From contig VGOM01000015.1 of assembly GCA_016875915.1 (NCBI GenBank), forward strand, positions 1-48,695: a stretch of 48,695 nucleotides of DNA. Direction: 5' to 3'. This DNA comes from Chloroflexota bacterium (GTDB lineage: Bacteria > Chloroflexota > Dehalococcoidia > UBA2247 > RBG-13-53-26). Positions 42,097-48,695 of the stretch are shown piece by piece. Each line of letters starts with the position of its first letter. Position 1 is the first letter of the stretch. The translations under genes and the position numbers were made by a program. The notes beneath the pieces are model-generated. The model did no database searches. It was given only the letters and a program-made list of their open reading frames with translations, and was not told where the DNA came from.

Positions 42097-43260
42097 ATGG
42101 ATTTCTCTTTCACTGAAGAGCAGCAGATGCTCAAGACCAACGTCCGCAGCTACCTGGAGAAGCAGATCGTCCCGGTGGTCAACGAATACGAGCAGAAGGG
42201 CCCGCTGACCAAGGAGGACACCACCGCCCTGATCAAGCAGCTGATGCCCTTCGGCTACTTCCTGGGATTCCTGCCCGAGGACAGGGGCGGCTCGCAGCTG
42301 GAGGCCAAGACCAACGGAATCCTGGTGGAGGAGCTCGGCCGGGCCTGGGCCAGCCTGGCAGGGACCATCTTCATCGCCGCCGCCTTCTGGTGGCTGGTCA
42401 ACGAAGCGGGCAATCCCGATCAGAAGGAAAGACTGCTGCCGCTGGCCGCCTCCTGCGAGTACATCGGCTGCCTGGCCATCACCGAGCCCGACGTGGGCTC
42501 GGACGTGTCCGCCGTGAAGACCACGGCCACCCTGGCCGGCGACCGCTATCTGGTCAACGGGACCAAGACCTGGATCTCCAACGGGAGCATCGCCGACGCC
42601 GCCTTCGTGCTGGCCACGACGGACAAGTCACTGGGCGCCCTGGGCATGTCCTTCTTCCTGTTGGAGAGGAATGTCTCTCCCTTCTCGGCCAGGGAGCTGC
42701 ACAAGCTGGGCCTGCGCTCGTTTCCGACTGCCGAGCTGTCGTTTGAGGACTGTCCCGTGCCCAAGGACAACCTCCTCGATCCAGGGACGGGATACAAGAG
42801 GACGATGGCCTTCTTCGATGTCTCCCGGGCCATGGTCGGCGCCCTGTGCAGCGGCATCTCTCAGGCGGCCATCGACGCTTCGGTGAAGTACGCCCAGGAC
42901 AGGATGCAGTTCGGCCGGCCGATCGGCAGCTTCCAGATGATCCAGGAGATGCTGGTGGATATGGTGGCAGAGACGGAGGCCGGACGGCTGCTGTCGTACC
43001 GGGCCCTGGACCTGCTGGACAAGGGAGAGAAGTCCCGCTGGCAGGCGTCGCTGGCCAAGGCCTATGCCACGGAGGCGGCAGTGCGAACCACCTCGAAGGC
43101 CATCCAGATCCACGGCGCCATGGGGCTCTCCGACGAGTATCCGGTGGAGCGCTACTTCAGGGACGCCCGGACCCTGACCATCCCCGACGGCACCACCCAG
43201 ATGCAGAAGCTCATCGTGGGGCGCGACGTTCTGGGGATCCGGGCCGTGGTCTGGCCGTAG
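42097..43260 (+). CDS. Acyl-CoA dehydrogenase (catalytic Glu replaced by Asp)
   Basis: 387 aa, ATG with AGAAGGAGGACGGC upstream. Family motifs: FTEEQQMLKTNVRSYLEK, CLAITEPDVGSDVSA, ISNGSIADAAFVLA, DRMQFGRPIGSFQMIQ, IQIHGAMGLSDEYPVERYFRDAR. In most members the sequence after RDAR contains EGT with the catalytic Glu. Here it is TIPDGTTQMQ, with Asp364 in that place. It carries out FAD-dependent alpha,beta-dehydrogenation of an acyl-CoA. The Glu-to-Asp change hints at unusual substrate geometry, for example a ring or branched acyl. It follows the thiolase by 59 bp. Confidence 0.88.
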   Translation: MDFSFTEEQQMLKTNVRSYLEKQIVPVVNEYEQKGPLTKEDTTALIKQLMPFGYFLGFLPEDRGGSQLEAKTNGILVEELGRAWASLAGTIFIAAAFWWLVNEAGNPDQKERLLPLAASCEYIGCLAITEPDVGSDVSAVKTTATLAGDRYLVNGTKTWISNGSIADAAFVLATTDKSLGALGMSFFLLERNVSPFSARELHKLGLRSFPTAELSFEDCPVPKDNLLDPGTGYKRTMAFFDVSRAMVGALCSGISQAAIDASVKYAQDRMQFGRPIGSFQMIQEMLVDMVAETEAGRLLSYRALDLLDKGEKSRWQASLAKAYATEAAVRTTSKAIQIHGAMGLSDEYPVERYFRDARTLTIPDGTTQMQKLIVGRDVLGIRAVVWP

Positions 43261-43284
43261 GGAGATGAGGACAGGAGGCAGACC

Positions 43285-43542
43285 TTGACCGGAGGAGATG
43301 TTCTGGGCTTTACCGCGGGGGCGCTGGTCACCCTGAGCCTGGTGCCGCAAATCATACGCGTGTTCACGCTGAGGAGCGCTCGGGAGATAAGCCTTGTGTT
43401 CACCACGCTGATGCTGGCGGGCATACTGATGTGGCTGGGGTACGGCGTGTTCAAGGGCCTGTTCCCGGTCATCCTCTGGAACGTCATCGGGGCGGCGCTG
43501 GTGGCCCTGCTGCTGTACGCGAAGCTGAGATACGGGAGGTGA
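43285..43542 (+). CDS. SemiSWEET-type PQ-loop transporter
   Basis: 85 aa from the TTG at 43285 with AGGAGGCAGACC upstream. It has three predicted membrane helices and the PQ motif in SLVPQIIRVF near the end of helix 1, the length and layout of bacterial SemiSWEET half-transporters that dimerise to move sugars. It lies 24 nt after the acyl-CoA dehydrogenase and is probably co-transcribed. Why a sugar carrier sits there is not evident; a different small substrate is possible. Confidence 0.8.
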   Translation: MTGGDVLGFTAGALVTLSLVPQIIRVFTLRSAREISLVFTTLMLAGILMWLGYGVFKGLFPVILWNVIGAALVALLLYAKLRYGR

Positions 43543-43578
43543 GACCCCGACTCACCCGCTGGAGCCGGACCGGCCCGG

Positions 43579-43986
43579 TCACTTGACGGTGCGAAGCGAG
43601 AGGATGTGGACCGTGACGGCGGCGGCGATGAAGGCGAGCAGGGCCCTGGCCCAGAGGGCGTCAACAGCCAAGGCGGCGGAGCATCCTATGGTGACCCACA
43701 AGGCCAGAAGCGACACTACCTTGACCTTCTTCGGGACGCCTCTGAGCTCGATGTAGCCCCTGACGTAGCGTCCGAAGAGCCTGTTGGTGAGCAGCCAGCC
43801 GTAGAACCGCCTTGAGCTCCGGGCATAGCACGCGGCGGCGAGCAGGACGAAGGGGGTGGTGGGGAGGAGGGGGAGGAACACCCCGGCGATGCCCAGAGCC
43901 AGGGACAAGGTCCCGATGAACATGAGGAGGGCGCGGGCTGCACCCCGCCTCTCAACGCCGCGTGAATCTACGGCCATCTCCAGCAT
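43579..43986 (-). CDS. DUF454 (YbaN-type) inner-membrane protein
   Basis: 135 aa; start at ATG 43986 or 43977, neither with a strong ribosome site. It has the family block GIAGVFLPLLPTTPFVLLAAACYARSS region, then RLFGRYVRGYIE, and two C-terminal helices. Three to four membrane segments are predicted. The function of the family is unknown. It is convergent with the SemiSWEET gene. Confidence 0.8.
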   Translation of the reverse strand: MLEMAVDSRGVERRGAARALLMFIGTLSLALGIAGVFLPLLPTTPFVLLAAACYARSSRRFYGWLLTNRLFGRYVRGYIELRGVPKKVKVVSLLALWVTIGCSAALAVDALWARALLAFIAAAVTVHILSLRTVK

Positions 43987-44108
43987 CAATCGCCCAACTC
44001 AGACCGCCACCCGTCGACAGGGCGCTCGGACACGCAATGCGGGCAGTTCCCGGGGGCAGCAGTCATGCGGGGTATCTCCAACAGCCGGTCCCAGCGGGCC
44101 GGGAAAGA

Positions 44109-44158
44109 GAGCGGGAGACGGGACTCGAGCCCGCGACGGCCTGCTTGGAAGGTACTCT
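44109..44158 (-). pseudogene. Truncated tRNA-Gly copy
   Basis: About 50 nt match the 3' two-thirds of tRNA-Gly-TCC at 45124 (acceptor 3' strand, T arm, anticodon region), with one mismatch and a 4-nt deletion (CAGG) in the anticodon stem. The D arm and 5' acceptor strand are gone, so it cannot fold. It is in direct orientation about 1 kb from the intact gene, with one membrane protein gene between. The rest of 43987-44339 holds nothing else I can identify. Confidence 0.7.
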
Positions 44159-44339
44159 GCTCCATACGGTGTAGCATGAGAGTATCATAGGGGAGAGAAA
44201 GGCGTCCAGTTGTCTACTCGTGAAATGCCCATCATTGTCGCATGGCACCCGTTTGTGTGGCCATCCGGGGCTGAAGGGGTGATAGGGGAATGGACTTGCC
44301 TCACCCAACCCAGTGGAACCGAGGGCGATCGGCCACGCT

Positions 44340-44993
44340 TCAGTGGGTTCGGCACGTCCTCTCTGCCTGTGGCTTGTCATCCTGCCACAGTCTCGAGACA
44401 CAACGGAATATGCACATGCCCCCGAAGAGTCCCCCCAAGGAGAGAACACAACCCACGAAGGCGGCTACCACGGTCAAGCCACCGAACATCGTATCCTGTC
44501 CCCATTCACAGTCATCCCCCAAGCCAGAATACGACCACAGACTCAACACAAGCAGGGCGAGGCCCGGCAAACCGCATACTATACCTGCTACCGCCTCAAG
44601 GTACCTCCACCGCGACTGCAATCTGCTCGGCTTCCTCTCACTGACCCAAGCTAGAGCATTCACGATTCCCCCTCCAGTCAGGGCCAGAGCGAAGAGAAGT
44701 TGTGCAGGCTGAACCTCAACAGGGTCGTGCAGAAGCCAGGCGCCGAGAGAGGACACGCCTATCGACGTCAGCAATACAGCGGGGACAAGATGCCATCTGA
44801 GGCCAGCCACGGCAGCCGGCATGCCAATCAGGGGCAACACTACGAAGATACTCCCGCTTTCAAGACACAACGCGAGCGGGTACGTGAGAAACACAAGCCA
44901 CGCCAGAGACGCTATCCATCCCACCCAAGACAAACCATTTCCGTGTGCTGGGCCGACTACCGCCAATAGCATCCTTCCCAAGGAGTTCCTCAT
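44340..44993 (-). CDS. Unknown integral membrane protein
   Basis: 217 aa, ATG with AGAGGAACT upstream. About six hydrophobic segments (WVGWIASLAWLVFLTYPLA, IFVVLPLIGMPAAVAG, LVPAVLLTSIGVSSLGAWLL, LLFALALTGGGIVNALAW, VAGIVCGLPGLALLVLSLW, LTVVAAFVGCVLSLGGLFGG) separated by short loops. No family is recognised. It is the only gene between the truncated and intact tRNA-Gly copies, so it may have arrived with an integration event. Confidence 0.65.
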   Translation of the reverse strand: MRNSLGRMLLAVVGPAHGNGLSWVGWIASLAWLVFLTYPLALCLESGSIFVVLPLIGMPAAVAGLRWHLVPAVLLTSIGVSSLGAWLLHDPVEVQPAQLLFALALTGGGIVNALAWVSERKPSRLQSRWRYLEAVAGIVCGLPGLALLVLSLWSYSGLGDDCEWGQDTMFGGLTVVAAFVGCVLSLGGLFGGMCIFRCVSRLWQDDKPQAERTCRTH

Positions 44994-45123
44994 AGTTCCT
45001 CTCCCTAACCCTGTGTCCAGTATTCCACTCTGGCCACCGGCTGTCTTGAGACCTTGGTCCCCATTTGGGGGATGGAGTGAGCAGAGCGCAGTCGCCCGTC
45101 AAGTAGCGCGGGGTTTGAGGGAT

Positions 45124-45200
45124 TGGAGCGGGAGACGGGACTCGAACCCGCGACGGCCTGCTTGGAAGGCAGGTACTCTACCAGCCTGAGTTACTCCCGC
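45124..45200 (-). tRNA. tRNA-Gly (TCC)
   Basis: Acceptor GCGGGAG/CTCCCGC, anticodon stem-loop CCTGC-CTTCCAA-GCAGG (anticodon TCC), T loop TTCGAGT, encoded CCA (45126-45124). A truncated copy of its 3' part lies at 44109. Confidence 0.95.
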
Positions 45201-45268
45201 ACAGACAGATCCATTCTAATGGCAAATCCAGCCGCCGTCAAAGAGCGTGGCGCCGCCGTGGCGGGGAC

Positions 45269-45353
45269 TAGTGTAGTGCTTCGCAGACACCGCTATGTGT
45301 AGTTGTGCCACGCCACACCAGCCCTGGATCCCGCATCAAGTGCGGGATGACAT
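45269..45353. mobile_element. MITE-like element, copy D (left part only)
   Basis: Starts TAGTGTAGTGCTTCG and includes the ATCCCGCA-TCAAG-TGCGGGAT hairpin, then diverges. There is no right inverted repeat, so it is truncated. It lies between tRNA-Gly and STT3, inside what would be the STT3 leader. Confidence 0.65.
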
Positions 45354-45483
45354 ACGAAGACGGGCGTGGGGGAGGCCATTGTCACCCCACGATGGTTCTG
45401 ATATAGTTGCCACCGAGCGAGGGGCCCCGGCCCGGAGGCGGCCGGGCTCGATCATAGCCACCATGGAGAGATAGGTTCAGCCA

Positions 45484-47775
45484 GTGACAATGCCGAAGAC
45501 CCTGCCTCAGAAGGCCGTCACGGGACTGCTGGTGGCGTCGTTCTTCGGCATCGCCCTGTATCTCAGGATCGCCCTCCCCTACGACCAGGTCTTCTCCGGC
45601 GACTGGGTGAAGTTCACCGGCGTCGATGCCTACTGGCACATGCGCATCGTGGACAACCTGGTGCACAACTTCCCTCATTTGAATTCCTTCGATCCGTACC
45701 TGGCCTTTCCCGGAGGGGGAGGGACAAGCTACGCCTTCCCGTTCTTCGACTACCTGCTGGCCGGCGTCATCTGGCTCATCGGCCTGGGGTCGCCGACGGA
45801 GCATACCGTCAACACCGTGGGGGCCTACTTCCCTGCCGTGCTGGGGGCGCTGACGGTCATCCCGGTCTACTTCATCGGCAGAGCCATGTTCGACCGCTGG
45901 GCGGGGATCATCGCCGCCGGGCTAGTGGCCATCATGCCCGGCGAGTTCCTGGGGCGGTCGATCCTGGGCTTCACGGACCATCACGTTGCGGAAGTCCTCT
46001 TCACGACCACGGCCATGATGTTCCTCATTCTGAGCCTCAAGAGCGCCAGGGCTGGGGAGTTGAATCTGGGGCATCTGAGACACCCCCTCAAGGCACCGGC
46101 AGTCCGGCCCCTGCTCTACGGCCTTCTGGCCGGGATCTTCCTGGGCCTCTACCTGGTCAGTTGGCTGGGGGCCCTGCTCTTCGTCTTCGTCATCGTGGCC
46201 TACTTCCTGGTTCAGTTCACCCTGGACCACCTGCAGAAGAGGTCGCCCGATTACCTGTGCCTGACCGGCGCCGCCGTCTTCCTGCCCGCCCTGCTGATCT
46301 TCGCTCTGGTCAGCGGCAGCAAGCTGGCCTCGGCCTCGCTGGTGATCGCGCTGCTGGCCCCGGTGGCCCTGACCGCACTGTCCCGGCTGATGTCATCCCG
46401 GCAGTTGAATCCGGCCTTCTATCCGCTGGCCCTGGCCGCGCTGGGCGGGGCCGCCGCGGGGATGCTCTACGCCATCGACAGCGGGCTGTTCCGGTCGATG
46501 ATGGACCAGATGGCGATCTTCTCCTGGCACACCGGCACCACCAACCTGGAGATGCAGCCGCTTCTCTTCCCCAGCGGGGAGTTCTCCTTCAAGGTGGTCT
46601 GGGGCAACTTCACCACCGGCTCGTTCATCAGCCTGATCGGGCTGGCGCTGCTGATCTACATGATGGCGAAGAAGAGGGACGAACCGCACTGGATACTGCT
46701 CATCGTCTGGACGCTGGTCGTACTGGCGGCCACTCTGGCCCAGCGGCGTTTCAACTACTACCTGGCGGTCAACGTGGCCGTCCTCACCGGCTACGTCTCG
46801 TGGCAGGTGCTCCGCGGTGCCGCCCTGCTGGGAGGCCCGGAGCAGCCGGTCCAGAAGAAGTCCAAGGCGAGGAGCGCCCCGTCACCGGGCACGCCATTCC
46901 AGGCGAAATGGGCCCTGGTCTCCCTGACCGTGGTCGTGGTGTTCTTCGTCGCCCTGTACCCCAACATCAGCAAGGCCAGGCAGACGGCCAGTCAGACCCG
47001 CTTTGCGCCCAGCGACGCCTGGATCGGATCCCTTTCGTGGCTGGAAGAGAACACGCCGGAGCCGTTCGGCGATGCGGATTTCTACTATGAGCGCTACACT
47101 GCGCCCTTCGATTACCCTGACACCGCCTACGGGGTGACCGCCTGGTGGGACTACGGCTACTGGATAACCCGCGTGGCCCACCGCCTGCCCAGCAACAACC
47201 CGGGCGCTGGGGCGACCGGGGGAACACCTGAAGTGGCCAGGCTCTTGGTGAGCCAGGACGAAGCGGCAGCCGCACAGGTCATGGCCGACCTGGGCTCGCG
47301 GTATCTCGTCACCGATTACCAGATCGTCACCGGCAAGTTCCATGCGCCGGTCACGCTCTCCGGCCAGAGTCTGGAGGACTTCCAGGGGACCTTCTACTAC
47401 CGGGCATCGGAGGGCTCGGCGGCGCTGACGCCGGTGATGATCTACTTCCCTGAGTACTACCGGACGATGGCCGTCAGGTTACATACCTTCGGCGGCCAGG
47501 CCATGGTCCCTGAGAGCGTCATGGCCATCTCCTGGGAATGGCGGAATAGCACCGAGGGAATCCGCTACCGGGAGATCACCAAGACCGAGTCCTTCCCCAC
47601 CTACGAAGAGGCGGCCCGGTTCGTGGAGGAGGAGTCAGGCAACTGGCTGGTGGGCAGTCCCAACCCGTCCACCACCCCCGTGCCTCTGGAAGCGGTGCAA
47701 CACTTCGCCTTGCGCCACGCTGAGGGCGATATCGGAGGGGTGCCGGAGGTGCGGGTCTACGAGTTCACCGGGTGA
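45484..47775 (+). CDS. STT3/AglB-type oligosaccharyltransferase
   Basis: 763 aa from GTG at 45484 (AGG 8 nt upstream; ATG at 45490 possible). About 12-13 membrane helices fill the first ~510 residues, followed by a soluble C-terminal domain. Catalytic features: first acidic motif GVDAYWHMR in the first external loop, FTDHHVAE in the second, and WWDYG (TAWWDYGYWITR) in the soluble domain. The family transfers lipid-linked glycan to Asn in N-x-S/T on the outer face. It is found in archaea, eukaryotes and some bacteria. Its presence suggests N-glycosylated surface proteins; the secreted and propeller proteins at 24.5-27.1 kb are possible targets. Confidence 0.9.
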   Translation: MTMPKTLPQKAVTGLLVASFFGIALYLRIALPYDQVFSGDWVKFTGVDAYWHMRIVDNLVHNFPHLNSFDPYLAFPGGGGTSYAFPFFDYLLAGVIWLIGLGSPTEHTVNTVGAYFPAVLGALTVIPVYFIGRAMFDRWAGIIAAGLVAIMPGEFLGRSILGFTDHHVAEVLFTTTAMMFLILSLKSARAGELNLGHLRHPLKAPAVRPLLYGLLAGIFLGLYLVSWLGALLFVFVIVAYFLVQFTLDHLQKRSPDYLCLTGAAVFLPALLIFALVSGSKLASASLVIALLAPVALTALSRLMSSRQLNPAFYPLALAALGGAAAGMLYAIDSGLFRSMMDQMAIFSWHTGTTNLEMQPLLFPSGEFSFKVVWGNFTTGSFISLIGLALLIYMMAKKRDEPHWILLIVWTLVVLAATLAQRRFNYYLAVNVAVLTGYVSWQVLRGAALLGGPEQPVQKKSKARSAPSPGTPFQAKWALVSLTVVVVFFVALYPNISKARQTASQTRFAPSDAWIGSLSWLEENTPEPFGDADFYYERYTAPFDYPDTAYGVTAWWDYGYWITRVAHRLPSNNPGAGATGGTPEVARLLVSQDEAAAAQVMADLGSRYLVTDYQIVTGKFHAPVTLSGQSLEDFQGTFYYRASEGSAALTPVMIYFPEYYRTMAVRLHTFGGQAMVPESVMAISWEWRNSTEGIRYREITKTESFPTYEEAARFVEEESGNWLVGSPNPSTTPVPLEAVQHFALRHAEGDIGGVPEVRVYEFTG

Positions 47776-47781
47776 CGGGAT

Positions 47782-48243
47782 CTAGAGCCTGACCAGGGCG
47801 CAGTGCCCCCTGTCGCCGTTGAAGAGGACCAGCCTCCAGAGATAGACCAGGCGGATGGCGGCCACCAGTTCCTCGCGGCCGATGCTCCTGGTCAGAAAGC
47901 CCACGGCGCCCGCCTTGATGGCCGGAGCCAGGTGTCTGGGATTGTCACTCAGGATGACCATGCCCGCATGGGGCTGGGCTTCCCTGATACTCCGGGTGAC
48001 CTCGGCGACATCCGTGTTCGGGGCTGTCAGGTCCAGCAGAACAATGTCCGGCTGGAGCTTGGTCACCCTGTCCAAAGCCTTCTGTTCATCCCGGGCCACG
48101 CCGATCACTCTGATGCTCTCATCCCCGCTGAGCATCAGGCGGAGTCCCTCCCGCATGGCCTCGTGGTCATCGACAAGCAGTACCCGGATGACCTCCGGTC
48201 CGCTGCGGGTGGTCTTATCGGTCTGGGCTGCTCCAGCAATCAT
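47782..48243 (-). CDS. Single-domain response-regulator receiver protein
   Basis: 153 aa from the ATG at 48243 (GGGGGAG upstream). Receiver domain with VLLVDDHEAM (acidic pair) and IVLLDLTAP (phospho-acceptor Asp), Ser in VILSDN. The conserved Lys that follows strand 5 is missing: GAVGFLTRS has Thr-Arg where K is expected. No output domain; a ~20-residue hydrophobic/basic tail follows. It is convergent with STT3, 6 bp away. The gene to its right on the same strand is a NarL-type regulator. Confidence 0.8.
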   Translation of the reverse strand: MIAGAAQTDKTTRSGPEVIRVLLVDDHEAMREGLRLMLSGDESIRVIGVARDEQKALDRVTKLQPDIVLLDLTAPNTDVAEVTRSIREAQPHAGMVILSDNPRHLAPAIKAGAVGFLTRSIGREELVAAIRLVYLWRLVLFNGDRGHCALVRL

Positions 48244-48417
48244 GAGGCGACTCCCCCGCAAAGACTCCACTCCGGTTGGTGATACCACAATTGTTCCACG
48301 GGAGGCGGGCGGTGAGAAGCCCCAAATGGACAGGATTATTGACCCGAGCGGCTCAAATGGTGCGGCCGGGCAGGCCAGCCCCGAAGAGGATGCGGGCGGT
48401 GGCGACCCGGGCGCGGG

Positions 48418-48695
48418 CTAGAGCAGATTCAGCTTGTATCCCTCGGAGACGGCCTGGGCGCGGTCGGTGACGTTCAGGGCGGCGAAGATGGCGTTGGTCT
48501 CCCGCTTCACCGTGGCCGGGCTGATGAAAAGCTTGGAGGCGATCTCCTTGTTGGTGGCCCCGGAGGCGATCATGCGCAGGATGTCGATCTGGCGGCGGGT
48601 GAGAACGCTTTCGTGGCTGGCCTTGGAGAGCGCTCCGTACTGGCTGAAGAGGGTCCGGGTCACCGCGGGAGCCAGGGGCGACTGGCCCTCACAGG
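48418..48695 (-). CDS. NarL/LuxR-type response regulator, C-terminal part, cut by window edge
   Basis: The frame is open to the right edge and contains 91 codons plus stop. The helix-turn-helix is clear: LTRRQIDILRMIASGATNKEIASKLFIS then ATVKRETNAIFAALNVTDRAQAV, typical of the NarL family. The segment before it (SPLAPAVTRTLFSQY) is the usual receiver-to-HTH linker, so a receiver domain is expected beyond the window. A GTG at 48663 exists but is probably an internal codon. Confidence 0.85.
   Translation of the reverse strand, partial: CEGQSPLAPAVTRTLFSQYGALSKASHESVLTRRQIDILRMIASGATNKEIASKLFISPATVKRETNAIFAALNVTDRAQAVSEGYKLNLL

Overview
The window reads as one GC-rich bacterial chromosome segment. 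The best guess is a Chloroflexota lineage close to Dehalococcoidia. The reasons are indirect: the hflX-dapL-dapF housekeeping block, an archaeal-type STT3 oligosaccharyltransferase in a genome with bacterial housekeeping genes, an anaerobe-style acyl-CoA gene set, and a small His-His-Trp/CxxCG protein. No rRNA or marker phylogeny is present, so this placement is inference. Three tRNA genes are present: Gly-CCC, Met-CAT and Gly-TCC. There is no CRISPR array, no rRNA, and no complete insertion sequence with a transposase.

1-13.2 kb is an acyl-CoA/B12 region. It opens with a minus-strand pair: a thiolase running off the left edge and a ketoacyl-synthase-fold protein fused to DUF35. A thioesterase, an ADP-forming acyl-CoA synthetase alpha-type protein and an unknown 178-aa protein follow on the plus strand. 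Next come a zinc-finger protein, a small CxxCG protein, a GH13 amylase and two 2-hydroxyacyl-CoA dehydratase/benzoyl-CoA reductase-type subunits. Divergent from these is an operon of an adenosylcobalamin acyl-CoA mutase in two subunits, a second synthetase-alpha paralogue and a pterin-binding methyltransferase. The mutase lacks several residues expected of methylmalonyl-CoA mutase. The second synthetase paralogue lacks the phospho-histidine.

13.2-22.3 kb is housekeeping: tRNA-Gly, a Xer-type recombinase, hflX, dapL, dapF, radC, prfB (with the classical +1 frameshift), nfi and rsmH. 22.3-27.5 kb holds two copies of a short terminal-inverted-repeat element around a 77-aa gene. It then holds a duplicated-domain protein, a secreted protein with a perfect Shine-Dalgarno sequence, and a membrane-anchored eight-blade propeller protein.

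27.5-34.7 kb carries four phytoene-desaturase-type FAD oxidoreductases as two convergent pairs. Between them is a 740-bp gene-free gap with inverted repeats and a possible orphan RNA. 35-43.5 kb holds a second copy of the duplicated-domain protein ending inside tRNA-Met, a PH/SHOCT protein and an SDR. It continues with an acyl-CoA ligase, a second ketoacyl-synthase/DUF35 plus thiolase pair, an acyl-CoA dehydrogenase and a SemiSWEET transporter. The gene set suggests beta-oxidation-like handling of unusual acyl-CoA substrates.

43.5-48.7 kb contains a DUF454 protein, a truncated tRNA-Gly copy, a membrane protein, the intact tRNA-Gly, STT3, and two response-regulator-type genes, the last cut by the right edge. 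Coordinates and motifs were read by hand; family assignments rest on motif recognition, not on a database search.
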